DNA from: Betaproteobacteria bacterium
Lineage (GTDB): Bacteria > Pseudomonadota > Gammaproteobacteria > Burkholderiales > SG8-41
Direction of reading: 5' to 3'
Length of the DNA: 26,440 bases
Assembly: GCA_028292065.1 (NCBI GenBank)
Contig: JAQGNC010000648.1
Coordinates: forward strand, 1 to 26,440
Each line of letters opens with the position of its first letter. Within the stretch, counting starts at the first letter, position 1. Of this stretch, positions 1 to 6,467 are shown piece after piece. The notes beneath the pieces are model-generated. The model saw only the letters and a list, made by a program, of their open reading frames with translations. It was not told where the DNA came from and did no database searches. Made by a program: the position numbers and the translations under genes.

Positions 1-66
1 TCCTGGTTATGATCCATATGGTTCGCATCGTGATACCTGGCGCCATGAGCCTTGCCCAGTGGAAGC

Positions 67-387
67 ATGGCACTTATCCGTTACGGGTCCAGCGAGGCTG
101 GGCGCATCAGCACCAGGGCGCTCGAGATGGCGGAGTGCATCCATGGCGACTGCACCGCCACCTACATGAACAAGGGTGACGGTCGCATCACGTATATTTA
201 CGATGCCTCTTGGACGCGCCTGCAGGGCACGTGGCTGTGGAATTGCACAGTCACCCGCCGCGGCGTCAAAAATTCGAGGTACAGCGGCACCCTGCGGGAA
301 ATGAAGGGTGTCACCGGTGAGCGTATTTCTCGCGCGGTTAAGAGCGCCATCGAGGCCGCTATCGAAGAGGGCGCCAAAGCGTCCTAG
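67..387 (+). CDS. hypothetical protein, island-associated
   Basis: I do not recognise this 106-residue protein. The ATG at 67 is preferred; a TTG at 52 is in frame and a stop at 46-48 closes the frame upstream. No strong ribosome binding site is visible, only a purine patch GTGGAAGC before 67. The sequence looks protein-like: two cysteines six residues apart (CIHGDC), an aromatic stretch around YIYDASW and TWLWNC, and a C-terminal helix rich in Ala and Glu. There is no signal peptide or membrane segment. It lies at the left edge of the region next to the integrase, among short unrelated ORFs, which suits accessory DNA. Opposite-strand ORFs over it are Arg/Ser-rich and look like shadows. Confidence 0.45.
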   Translation: MALIRYGSSEAGRISTRALEMAECIHGDCTATYMNKGDGRITYIYDASWTRLQGTWLWNCTVTRRGVKNSRYSGTLREMKGVTGERISRAVKSAIEAAIEEGAKAS

Positions 388-611
388 TGCTGCGGCCGTA
401 ACGGCCGTCGGCATCGCCCACGACGCTGCTATCGGCGTCCGTGTACTCCGCAAGTTCGCGCCAGCGTGGCGGAGTTCTCAACGCCTGTGCGGCGGAGCCT
501 ATGCGCCATAGCGTACAGTACAGGTGATTCCTGTCGCCTATACTCGGCGCGTGCGAACCTCGGCCACCGCCGATGAAGTCTTCGCGCGCACGCCAATAAT
601 CGAGCAGCGAT

Positions 612-845
612 ATGTGGACGTTTGTGATGCGACCCGGCGTCGGCTGGACTTGGCGCCGGCTTGCCGCTGACGGGTTAATTGTCGAGAGGTCGGACACTGT
701 GTATCCGACCTTCGACGAATGTACAGCGGTGGCTCGACGCCACGGGTTCAGCGGTCCGGTGCCCCCGGCGGCGTTATCTGCAGCGAATGTGGAGCTGGCG
801 CTCAGCCTCGCCGCCGCCCAAGCGGATCCTCCCGACGTGGCATAG
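612..845 (+). CDS. small hypothetical protein
   Basis: A 77-residue protein starting MWTFVMRPGVGWTWRR. It resembles, from memory, short proteobacterial proteins of unknown function with an N-terminal Trp-rich strand pair, a central DG turn (AADGLIVE) and a segment of the form TFDEC..ARRHGF. I cannot name the family with certainty. There is no signal peptide or membrane helix, and the C-terminus is Ala-rich. The ATG at 612 has no clear Shine-Dalgarno (GAGCAGCGAT precedes it). No partner gene is adjacent; about 700 bases without a gene follow. Confidence 0.5.
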   Translation: MWTFVMRPGVGWTWRRLAADGLIVERSDTVYPTFDECTAVARRHGFSGPVPPAALSAANVELALSLAAAQADPPDVA

Positions 846-1539
846 CCATCTGGCGCCCGCCCGATCCACCGTCCGGGAAAGTGCGGCTGACGAAACGCTG
901 AAAGCCGTGTGCTACCCGCCCTACTTGGCTGAAAGCTCCGCGAGCTTCCTGGTGTAGTGCGGTATGAAACGCTCCGGAAGGACCGCCTGAAGCCGGTGTG
1001 CCGTGTAAACGGCGGCGTATCCACGTGGTAGGCTGCCCCGCACAATTGCAGAGGTGGATTTCGCGGAACGAGAAAGAGGTGAGGAGCAATTGCTTGCGCA
1101 AAACGGCGGGGTAACTCTTGCGTTAACGGGCTGCTGACTGTGCTGAGAAAAATCAGAAGTCAATAGCCTTGGGCCAGAATTGGGGAGACTTCGATGCGAG
1201 TCGATCTGATGGCACGAACATGAGGGGCGATTTCGCGAAAGTGGCAATTACCACGCTGAGCCGGTCCCGCAAGCCTGTGTGCGAGTGCGCACTTCAAAAG
1301 CGATCTAAGCGGATGCCGCATGGACGAACAGAGCGCACGCCAATAATAGTTCGCGCCGTGGTCGTTCCGACCAGACCAACTTGGTCTTATCCAATCGACC
1401 TTGCGGCTCGCGTAACGAATAAATCGGCCTGCCGCCGATTGCGCCGCTAGGCTGCGTGTAACGGGCACACAACGGGCACCAGGCTCGCGTACGACGGCAC
1501 GATCGAGACCTGATAATAAAGACACAAGCCTGATTTAAT
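846..1539. other. gene-poor stretch left of the tRNA-like remnant
   Basis: I see no convincing gene here. Open frames on both strands are Arg/Ser/Pro-rich with no family resemblance and no ribosome binding site. Two small direct repeats are present. AACGGGCAC occurs at 1460-1468 and again at 1471-1479, just left of the tRNA-like remnant. The 15-mer GCGCACGCCAATAAT at 1333-1347 also occurs at 586-600. The stretch is probably decayed accessory DNA. Confidence 0.4.
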
Positions 1540-1613
1540 TGGCTCCCCGACCTGGGCTCGAACCAGGGACCTGCGGATTAACAGTCCGTCATTCTGGAAA
1601 CGCAACTCGGGGA
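1540..1613 (-). pseudogene. tRNA-Asn(GTT)-like remnant, probable attachment site
   Basis: On the minus strand this 74-base segment keeps most of a tRNA-Asn: 5' acceptor strand TCCCCGA (1607-1613), anticodon arm with a GTT anticodon read from 1580-1582, T arm CCTGG-TTCGAGC-CCAGG (1551-1567), matching 3' acceptor strand TCGGGGA (1544-1550), discriminator G and encoded CCA (1540-1542). The D arm is replaced by 17 bases (1590-1606) that form no stem and lack the conserved GG, so it should not fold as a normal tRNA. The integrase lies 41 bases away on its 5' side. The likeliest reading is an attachment-site copy carrying the 3' part of tRNA-Asn; a decayed tRNA is the alternative. No intact tRNA-Asn is visible elsewhere in the window. 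Confidence 0.7.
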
Positions 1614-1654
1614 AGGGCGGTATTGGCGGAGATCGGCTGGACTTAGGTGGTCCG

Positions 1655-2911
1655 CTAGACCACGGCTGCCTTGCGAGTTCGTCCGGGGCTAAGCGGCACC
1701 ACTTCGCCCTTCACTTTCCCACCGTCGCAGTACTTCGCCCACTCAGCCATCAAACGACGCCGTTTTTCGAACAAATCGCCACGACGGTATGCTGCTTCGA
1801 CTGCGTTGCTTACGGTGTGCGCGAGCGCCATCTCACAAACTTCGTGAGGATAATTCGTCGTTTCCGAAGCCCAATCTCGGAAGGTGCTGCGGAAGCCGTG
1901 CACTGTCACATCATCACGCTTCATGCGTCGGAGCAGCGCGAGCAACGCCATGTTGGACAGATGATGACCCGGTAGGCCAGCGAATACGAACTCCTGATCC
2001 TCGCTGCGGTGCGCGTGGAGCGAGTGCAAAAGCTGAATGGCCGAAGAGGAGAGCGGCACCCGGTGCTCCCTGTGTGCTTTCATCCGTTCTGGTGGAATTA
2101 CCCACATTGCGGCATCAAGATCCAGTTCGATCCATCGCGTGCCGATCGTCTCGATCGTACGAGTCGCTGTCAGGATCAAGAACTCCAACGCGCGCGCGGC
2201 GATCCCTTCCTCGGCGCGCACCTTCAGCATAAAACTTCCAATATCGCGGAAGGGCAGTGCCGGGTGGTGTTTTACGCGCTTCTTCTTTTCGAGCTTAGGC
2301 AGCAACTTGTCGAGATGGCCCCGCCAGCGTGCTGGATTTTCCCCATTGCGATAGCTTCGCGCTTTTGCCCAGTCGAGCACCCGCTCAACGCGCCCGCGCA
2401 CGCGACTCGCCGTCTCCGGCTTGGCAGCCCAGATTGGCTCGAGCGCTTTCAAAACTCGCGCTGTATCGACATTTTCGACAGGCGTCGCGCCAAATACGGG
2501 TTCGCAATAAGTGCTGATGGTGTTTTGCCACTGGTCTACGTGCTTCGGATTCTTCCAATCCGCTTTATGCGCTTTGATGAATAACTCAGCACATTCGGCG
2601 AAACTGACGGTCCGAGCCGTTTCGAGCGCTTGCCGCGCGCGGGCGTTGTTGCGGGCTTCAATGGGATCAATCCGCTCTGCCAGCTGCCGGCGGCAATCAG
2701 CAGCCTTTTCGCGCGCGCGGGCCAAGGACACGGCAACGATGGAGCCGAGGCCCATTTCGCGCGCCTGTCGGTTTAACATGTAGCGAAAGAGCCAGCTCTT
2801 ATTGCCCGACGGGCCGATCTGCAGATACAGGCCGCCGCCATCGGCATAGCAGCCCGGTTTCGATTTATTTTCGACGGCTTTAAACGATAATTTCTGCAGC
2901 TGACGCGCCAT
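1655..2911 (-). CDS. site-specific tyrosine recombinase (P4-type integrase)
   Basis: A 418-residue integrase of the DUF4102 N-terminus plus phage-integrase family, expected to insert and excise an element at a tRNA 3' end. The arm-type DNA-binding domain covers about residues 8-90 (YADGGGLYLQIGPSGNKSW), the core-binding SAM-like domain about 102-200, and the catalytic domain about 215-395. All catalytic residues are present: R251 (TATRT), K278 (ERMKAH), H338 and R341 (VHGFRST), H365 (ALAHTV) and Tyr375 (AAYRRGD). The usual Gly after TATRT is Ile. The start at 2911 (MARQLQKL) gives the typical family N-terminus; the ribosome binding site is only GGTGGGG. The gene reads toward the tRNA-like remnant 41 bases beyond its stop. 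It looks intact, but I see no excisionase or other mobility gene near it. Confidence 0.93.
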   Translation of the reverse strand: MARQLQKLSFKAVENKSKPGCYADGGGLYLQIGPSGNKSWLFRYMLNRQAREMGLGSIVAVSLARAREKAADCRRQLAERIDPIEARNNARARQALETARTVSFAECAELFIKAHKADWKNPKHVDQWQNTISTYCEPVFGATPVENVDTARVLKALEPIWAAKPETASRVRGRVERVLDWAKARSYRNGENPARWRGHLDKLLPKLEKKKRVKHHPALPFRDIGSFMLKVRAEEGIAARALEFLILTATRTIETIGTRWIELDLDAAMWVIPPERMKAHREHRVPLSSSAIQLLHSLHAHRSEDQEFVFAGLPGHHLSNMALLALLRRMKRDDVTVHGFRSTFRDWASETTNYPHEVCEMALAHTVSNAVEAAYRRGDLFEKRRRLMAEWAKYCDGGKVKGEVVPLSPGRTRKAAVV

Positions 2912-2950
2912 GTTGTCGCCCCACCAGCTCGATGCTTCGAATGTCCGCCT

Positions 2951-2969
2951 GACGGAGCAAGGCTCCGTC
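2951..2969 (-). promoter_or_regulatory. hairpin in the integrase leader
   Basis: A perfect 8-bp inverted repeat, GACGGAGC-aag-GCTCCGTC, lies 40 bases upstream of the integrase start. It could fold in the leader mRNA or act as a binding site. There is no T-tract, so a terminator is unlikely. Confidence 0.5.
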
Positions 2970-2986
2970 GCAGCGGGCAAGCTGCA

Positions 2987-3009
2987 CCCACAAATCAACC
3001 CACAAATCA
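2987..3009. repeat. direct repeats upstream of integrase, candidate arm-type sites
   Basis: Two 11-base copies of CCCACAAATCA lie 12 bases apart at 2987-2997 and 2999-3009, about 76 bases upstream of the integrase start. On the integrase strand each reads TGATTTGTGGG. Short tandem repeats of this kind upstream of tRNA-targeting integrase genes are plausible arm-type binding sites for the DUF4102 domain. The role is inferred from position only. Confidence 0.5.
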
Positions 3010-3140
3010 GCTTGGTATGCTGCGGGACGTGGTGGGACGGATCAAGACTCCCGAACCAATCGCCACTCGTAAAGGGCGAGAATTGGGACGTCTTGGAACG
3101 TCATGAAACACGCGCCAGGGGACACCCTCTCCGCCACTAT

Positions 3141-3170
3141 AATATACAACCTATTGATTTGTTGTATATT
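3141..3170. promoter_or_regulatory. AT-rich 10-bp inverted repeat, operator-like
   Basis: AATATACAAC and GTTGTATATT form a perfect inverted repeat with a 10-base spacer in an otherwise GC-rich neighbourhood, 230 bases upstream of the integrase. A TATAAT hexamer overlaps its left edge on the plus strand (3138-3143), and the minus strand carries TATTAT. This is the composition expected of a repressor operator over a promoter. No clear -35 box is visible on either strand, and no regulator gene is adjacent. Confidence 0.5.
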
Positions 3171-3328
3171 TTGTTAGACGTTCGTTTCTAGCCCCCTATC
3201 CAGCCCCCCAAGTAGCGCTAAAGCCGTCTGCCGTGGTACGGTCACGCTCAGCCTCGCAAGCCGCGGTGGGGCGACCATATTGCGTCGGCTGCCACACCGT
3301 TGAGCCCTTCTTTTCTAGGGGAGACTTT

Positions 3329-3412
3329 ATGTCTTTGCTCAAGTGTCCGGAATGCGCGCACGACATTAGTGACCGCGCCGTAGCCTGCCCGCGCGCGATA
3401 AAGCACAAGTAA
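3329..3412 (+). CDS. truncated zinc-ribbon mini-protein
   Basis: A 27-residue ORF, MSLLKCPECAHDISDRAVACP followed by RAIKHK. The start has a strong ribosome binding site (AGGGGAGA, 5 bases before ATG) and the stop runs straight into a perfect terminator, so this is a bona fide transcription unit. The first knuckle is CPEC. The second, normally ACPxCG, is lost after ACP, leaving three cysteines. Full-length zinc-ribbon proteins of this type usually continue into CG-x-P and a membrane segment. This is either a decayed 5' remnant placed on a terminator or a genuine micro-protein with incomplete metal ligation. Confidence 0.5.
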   Translation: MSLLKCPECAHDISDRAVACPRAIKHK

Positions 3413-3437
3413 AAAGCCCCGCAAATGCGGGGCTTTT
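3412..3437. terminator. bidirectional rho-independent terminator
   Basis: GCCCCGC-aaat-GCGGGGC (3416-3433) is flanked by AAAA on the left and TTTT on the right, so it works as an intrinsic terminator in both directions. It directly follows the zinc-ribbon ORF stop on the plus strand and lies 16 bases beyond the stop of the convergent glycine-rich gene on the minus strand. Confidence 0.93.
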
Positions 3438-3453
3438 GTGTGCCCGGGCCGAC

Positions 3454-3774
3454 TTACTTGACACGCGATTGCACGGCGCCACCAATAGCACCCCCGGCCG
3501 CACCCATTGCAGTGCCTGCCGGACCCGCGTATGAACCGGCGACAGCGCCCCCCAACGCTGCCCCGCCGATGTTCTTCGTAGTCTCATAACGCGCCTGCGC
3601 TTTGTCAGCGTCCTTCTTCGCCTTCTCGGCTTCCTTCACCGCGTTGTCGTAGTTCTTCTCGCTCTGCGGGTTATTCCACGGCTTCCCGTCAGGCCGAAGG
3701 TGTGCAGATGGCGGCGGCGTTGGCTGCACGTGCGGCTGCACGTGTGGCGCCGCGTTCTTCGGAGGCGGACGCAT
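3454..3774 (-). CDS. Pro-rich/glycine-zipper protein, function unknown
   Basis: A 106-residue protein if it starts at the ATG at 3774 (MRPPPKNAAP); the frame stays open upstream to 3912 and a GTG about 18 bases upstream is possible. Layout: a Pro/His-rich head with two VQPHVQP-like units, a charged helix (residues about 40-65, AVKEAEKAKKDADKAQ) with coiled-coil character, then a glycine-zipper tail (about 72-102) in which small residues alternate (GGAALGGAVAGSYAGPAG). Glycine-zipper segments of this kind usually insert in or line membranes. No N-terminal signal peptide is visible with this start, so the true start may be upstream or the 5' end may be degraded. The gene ends at the shared terminator. 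Confidence 0.6.
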   Translation of the reverse strand: MRPPPKNAAPHVQPHVQPTPPPSAHLRPDGKPWNNPQSEKNYDNAVKEAEKAKKDADKAQARYETTKNIGGAALGGAVAGSYAGPAGTAMGAAGGAIGGAVQSRVK

Positions 3775-4006
3775 ACCTGCGCCTACGCAGGGCACTCCAG
3801 AGCGAAGGCCACGACGGCGGCTTCGGCGCGCGCGGTCGATTCGATTCTTCTGAATAGCCCGCGCCGGCTCTTCTCGACCAGCGGTTGGATTTCGCCGGTT
3901 TCGAGGCGGCATGATAGCGATAGAACGTGGCGGGTGCCTCTATCGGATCGCGCCACGCGTCGGTAACGCGTGGTGAGCCGTGCCATTACGTAACGAAAGG
4001 CTCCAA

Positions 4007-5002
4007 CTACCGAAACTGCTTCGTCGTGAAAATGATATTGTCCGCAATCTTTAGTGTCACGGGGTTATCGCACCCATACTTGTTCATCAGGATGATCGCA
4101 TCGCGATGTCCTTCATCTTTTGCGAAGTCTTGGAGTAAATGTGACAGCAGCCCCTTAGCAAAATCATCGCCGCTATTCAACGCTCTGATGTACGCAGCAA
4201 ACTGAGCCACGTCCAAGACAATCAACCCCACCTTCGTTATCAACGGTTTGCATTCGGGTTTGATGAACAGCACCGTTTCTGAGTTCAAGGTCTCGACGAA
4301 CGATCGGGTGTAATGCGCAAGCCAAACCGGATTCTTCGACTCAGCATAATTGTTGTTATAAAGTCGAGATATAGACTCGGGGCTCTGGAAAAGATTCGGA
4401 TCGAATGTAATGCTCGCGAGATACTTCTTTGTCTCGTCTAATGCTTTTTCACTCAGGGCATGCCCTGCCGCCTTGCCGCGTTCATACCACTTCATCGCCG
4501 TCGTCGTGTCACGCTGCTCGCCACTAGGTAGGCCGCGTCCCTGCAAATATGCGTCACCAATCGCTTTAAATGCGGGAGCATAGTTCGACTTGGCAGCCAG
4601 TACGAATTGGTCGAGGCCCAGTGAGTCTTTCTGCGAGATCCAGTAAGCCCTGCCAAGTTCATAGTTCGCGCGCGGCACCGAACTATTCAGACGTACGGCA
4701 GCTTGGCAGGCCTCTATCGCTGCTCCCGGAGCGAAACGCTCTTCTGTGACGCCCGGGGCAAAGCGATTAGGATCGCCGGGATCTGAAGCTAATTCATCGC
4801 AGCGCTGAAGCGCGGCCTTAGCCACCACTTCGGGATCGACTGGAGGGGGTGCGGGCGGCGCAACCACTATTGGAGCGGCTGCCGGCGCGGTCGTCGATGT
4901 CGTCTGGGCGCTTTGCTCGGGTCTGCCACACCCGTGAATCCCGATCGCGAAAGTGACGCACAGGAGGGCGGTTCGGGTTGTAGACTGTAGATGAGTCGGC
5001 AT
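4007..5002 (-). CDS. Sel1-repeat lipoprotein
   Basis: A 331-residue exported lipoprotein. The start at 5002 (MPTHLQSTTR) is fixed by a perfect AGGAGG ribosome binding site 6 bases upstream; the frame runs on upstream only as an antisense of the next gene. Residues 1-24 are a lipoprotein signal ending GIHG before Cys25, followed by a Thr/Ala/Pro-rich linker to about 57. Residues about 95-185 hold TPR/Sel1-type helical repeats; the clearest Sel1 unit is about 142-182 (YAPAFKAIGDAYLQGRG to MKWYERGKAAG). The C-terminal 130 residues are a distinct, mostly helical region with two cysteines (KPECKP, KYGCDNP) that I do not recognise. Sel1 lipoproteins usually scaffold envelope protein complexes; the partner is unknown. 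The next gene starts divergently 31 bases away. Confidence 0.82.
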   Translation of the reverse strand: MPTHLQSTTRTALLCVTFAIGIHGCGRPEQSAQTTSTTAPAAAPIVVAPPAPPPVDPEVVAKAALQRCDELASDPGDPNRFAPGVTEERFAPGAAIEACQAAVRLNSSVPRANYELGRAYWISQKDSLGLDQFVLAAKSNYAPAFKAIGDAYLQGRGLPSGEQRDTTTAMKWYERGKAAGHALSEKALDETKKYLASITFDPNLFQSPESISRLYNNNYAESKNPVWLAHYTRSFVETLNSETVLFIKPECKPLITKVGLIVLDVAQFAAYIRALNSGDDFAKGLLSHLLQDFAKDEGHRDAIILMNKYGCDNPVTLKIADNIIFTTKQFR

Positions 5003-5033
5003 ATCGCCCTCCTGCGCATGAAGGATTATGACT

Positions 5034-5495
5034 ATGTTAAACGAGCTCTGGCTCGAGAAACTGGCGTTTGCCGCAGCTATAGCGCTTTTTTGCGCTGGCG
5101 TCAGTGCGTCGCCGCCTGCCGCCGCGGCTGAGGGGCGCCCGAGGAGAATCGAAGCGGACGCCGCCAAGCGAGCTGAGGACGCTCGCCAACGCAGAGAAAC
5201 CGATGGCGCAGCATCTGGCGCACGTGAAGTCGGGCGAAAATATGACCTTACTAAAAAAGCAGAAGGGAATGCGGCCGACATCAATGCGTTGGCTGCTAAG
5301 ACTGCCGAGCGGCAAGCGGCGCAGCAACAAGCGCAGAGGGACGCCGCTCGCGTAGCTGAAGCGAGCCGTATGAATCAAAAAGTGCGCGACGCACGAACAG
5401 TTGATCGCGGCAGCAATCTGACACCGTCAAACACGCCAAACGCCAATACCAGCGGTGGAGGCGGAAGCGGTCGAGGAAAAGCGCCTGGCAAATGA
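5034..5495 (+). CDS. exported Ala/Arg/Gln-rich coiled-coil protein
   Basis: A 153-residue protein starting MLNELWLEKL. Residues about 8-26 are a hydrophobic signal segment ending near VSASPPAAAAE. The middle (about 30-115) is a charged Ala/Arg/Glu/Gln-rich coiled coil and the tail is Asn/Thr-rich then Gly-rich (TSGGGGSGRGK). AAGGA at 5021-5025 sits 8 bases before the ATG at 5034 and only 2 bases before an in-frame ATG at 5028, so 5034 is preferred. It is divergent from the Sel1 lipoprotein with 31 bases between start codons, so any promoter for it must lie inside that gene. I cannot assign a function; the low-complexity sequence leaves some doubt that it is translated. Confidence 0.6.
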   Translation: MLNELWLEKLAFAAAIALFCAGVSASPPAAAAEGRPRRIEADAAKRAEDARQRRETDGAASGAREVGRKYDLTKKAEGNAADINALAAKTAERQAAQQQAQRDAARVAEASRMNQKVRDARTVDRGSNLTPSNTPNANTSGGGGSGRGKAPGK

Positions 5496-5591
5496 CTGGC
5501 CCGAATTCCATGGTTTGACTCGAATTAACTGTATCACCCGCGACTGCGGTATTCGCGACGCCGAAGGCGGCGCTTCGCGCGGCGCGCGCTC

Positions 5592-6086
5592 GTGATCGCG
5601 CATCTCACCGGGAGCCTCCGACAGCAAGCGCTGACGGCGTCGCATAATGAAGTGCGGACCACTGCACTGGTCGGAATGGCGCGGAAGCTCGCTGGCGCAG
5701 CGGACGCGATGCAGGTGTCGGTCATCGCGAGGGACTTCGTCTCGCAGGCTACCGACGGCCGCGCGGTGATATTCGTCAGGGGTGTCGATGGACAACCGCA
5801 CGCTGTGGCGGGGGAGGGTTCCCCCGCGGCTACGAGATCCGATGCGCCGATCGTCGACCTGGTCATGAGCGGCGGCGAGTACGTTGAGCTCGACTTCAAC
5901 GCCTACGTCCCGCTCGTGACGTCCTCGGGCGTGCACGGCGCGCTGGCTGTTTCGTTCGACGTGGCGAATGCGGCCGACATGCATGAGCCCCGCGAGCTGC
6001 TCATCGCCGTGGCGTTGCTCATAGCGATCGTGATCGATCGGATACAGATGGCCGCGGCGCAAGGGCGGCGCGAGATACTCGAGTAG
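5592..6086 (+). pseudogene. kdpD: fragment of a KdpD-like sensor kinase (GAF region)
   Basis: The translation begins mid-protein with VIAHLTGSLRQQAL, matching the end of the last membrane helix and linker of KdpD-type sensors, followed by a GAF-like domain (about residues 25-150: RTTALVGMARKLAGA, DGRAVIFVRGVDG, then AVALLIAIVIDRIQ). It stops at 164 residues, before the histidine-kinase dimerisation and ATPase domains. The Usp/KdpD and membrane parts are missing upstream: the frame is open only to 5529 and that stretch is a run of arginines unlike KdpD. The fragment lacks the ends needed for K+ or turgor sensing, and no kdpFABC or kdpE is near. The 5' break at about 5580 probably marks a rearrangement or the edge of the integrated segment. 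A GTG at 5592 could initiate translation, but no ribosome binding site is seen. Confidence 0.65.
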
Positions 6087-6199
6087 GCGGCGCCTCGCTG
6101 GCGGCCAGATCGACCGACACGGAGGGGGATTGCCGGCCTGCACAAGCTGATGCTGGCTTAGCGCGGAGCCGAGACACCCGGTCGGGCGGCGAAGCTTCA

Positions 6200-6254
6200 C
6201 CCTTGCAAGGGGTCCAGGGGCAGAGCCCCTTAGCCTTTCGTTGCAGAAAGGAAA
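6200..6254. repeat. cluster of short palindromes
   Basis: Three hairpin-forming palindromes lie end to end: CCCTTGCAAGGG (6200-6211), AGGGGC-aga-GCCCCT (6216-6230) and CCTTTC-gttgca-GAAAGG (6234-6251). They run directly into the terminator at 6255-6277. Apart from this cluster I see nothing coding between 6087 and 6467. Confidence 0.6.
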
Positions 6255-6277
6255 AGGCCCGAACGTGGTTCGGGCCT
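6255..6277 (-). terminator. rho-independent terminator
   Basis: AGGCCCGAAC and GTTCGGGCCT form a perfect 10-bp stem with a 3-base loop. On the minus strand the stem is followed by TTTTCC, so it can terminate transcripts arriving from the dismutase-rhodanese gene about 190 bases upstream. On the plus strand there is no T-tract. Confidence 0.7.
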
Positions 6278-6467
6278 GTAGCACGTGGAGTCCGAAATTG
6301 ATGGGTTATGACTTGGTTGCGAGAACGGTGCGTAGCGCGGTTGTAGCCCGCTTACTGCTTCAGCGCCTGCAACGCGAGGCTTAGTGTGAGCTCAGCGGCG
6401 CAGCAACGCGTTCTTGCGAGGAGCCGCGCGTTCCTCTCAAGCCACCCCGGCACTTTGCAGACTTCGC

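Noticed and set aside
359..1045. 228-codon minus-strand open frame
   Set aside because: It is Arg/Ser/Pro-rich with no domain, crosses the 612-845 gene antisense and has no ribosome binding site; a GC-rich shadow.
3783..3986. 67-codon minus-strand ORF between the lipoprotein and the glycine-rich gene
   Set aside because: No ribosome binding site, Arg-rich and unrecognised. It may be the degraded 5' part of the glycine-rich gene, but I cannot support it as a gene.
5003..5284. Upstream extension of the Sel1 lipoprotein frame
   Set aside because: The frame is open, but the lipoprotein signal and AGGAGG at 5002 fix the start; the extension is antisense of the divergent gene.
5427..6284. 285-codon minus-strand ORF antisense to the KdpD fragment
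   Set aside because: It is Arg/His/Pro-rich with no family match, whereas the plus strand gives clear KdpD-like sequence.
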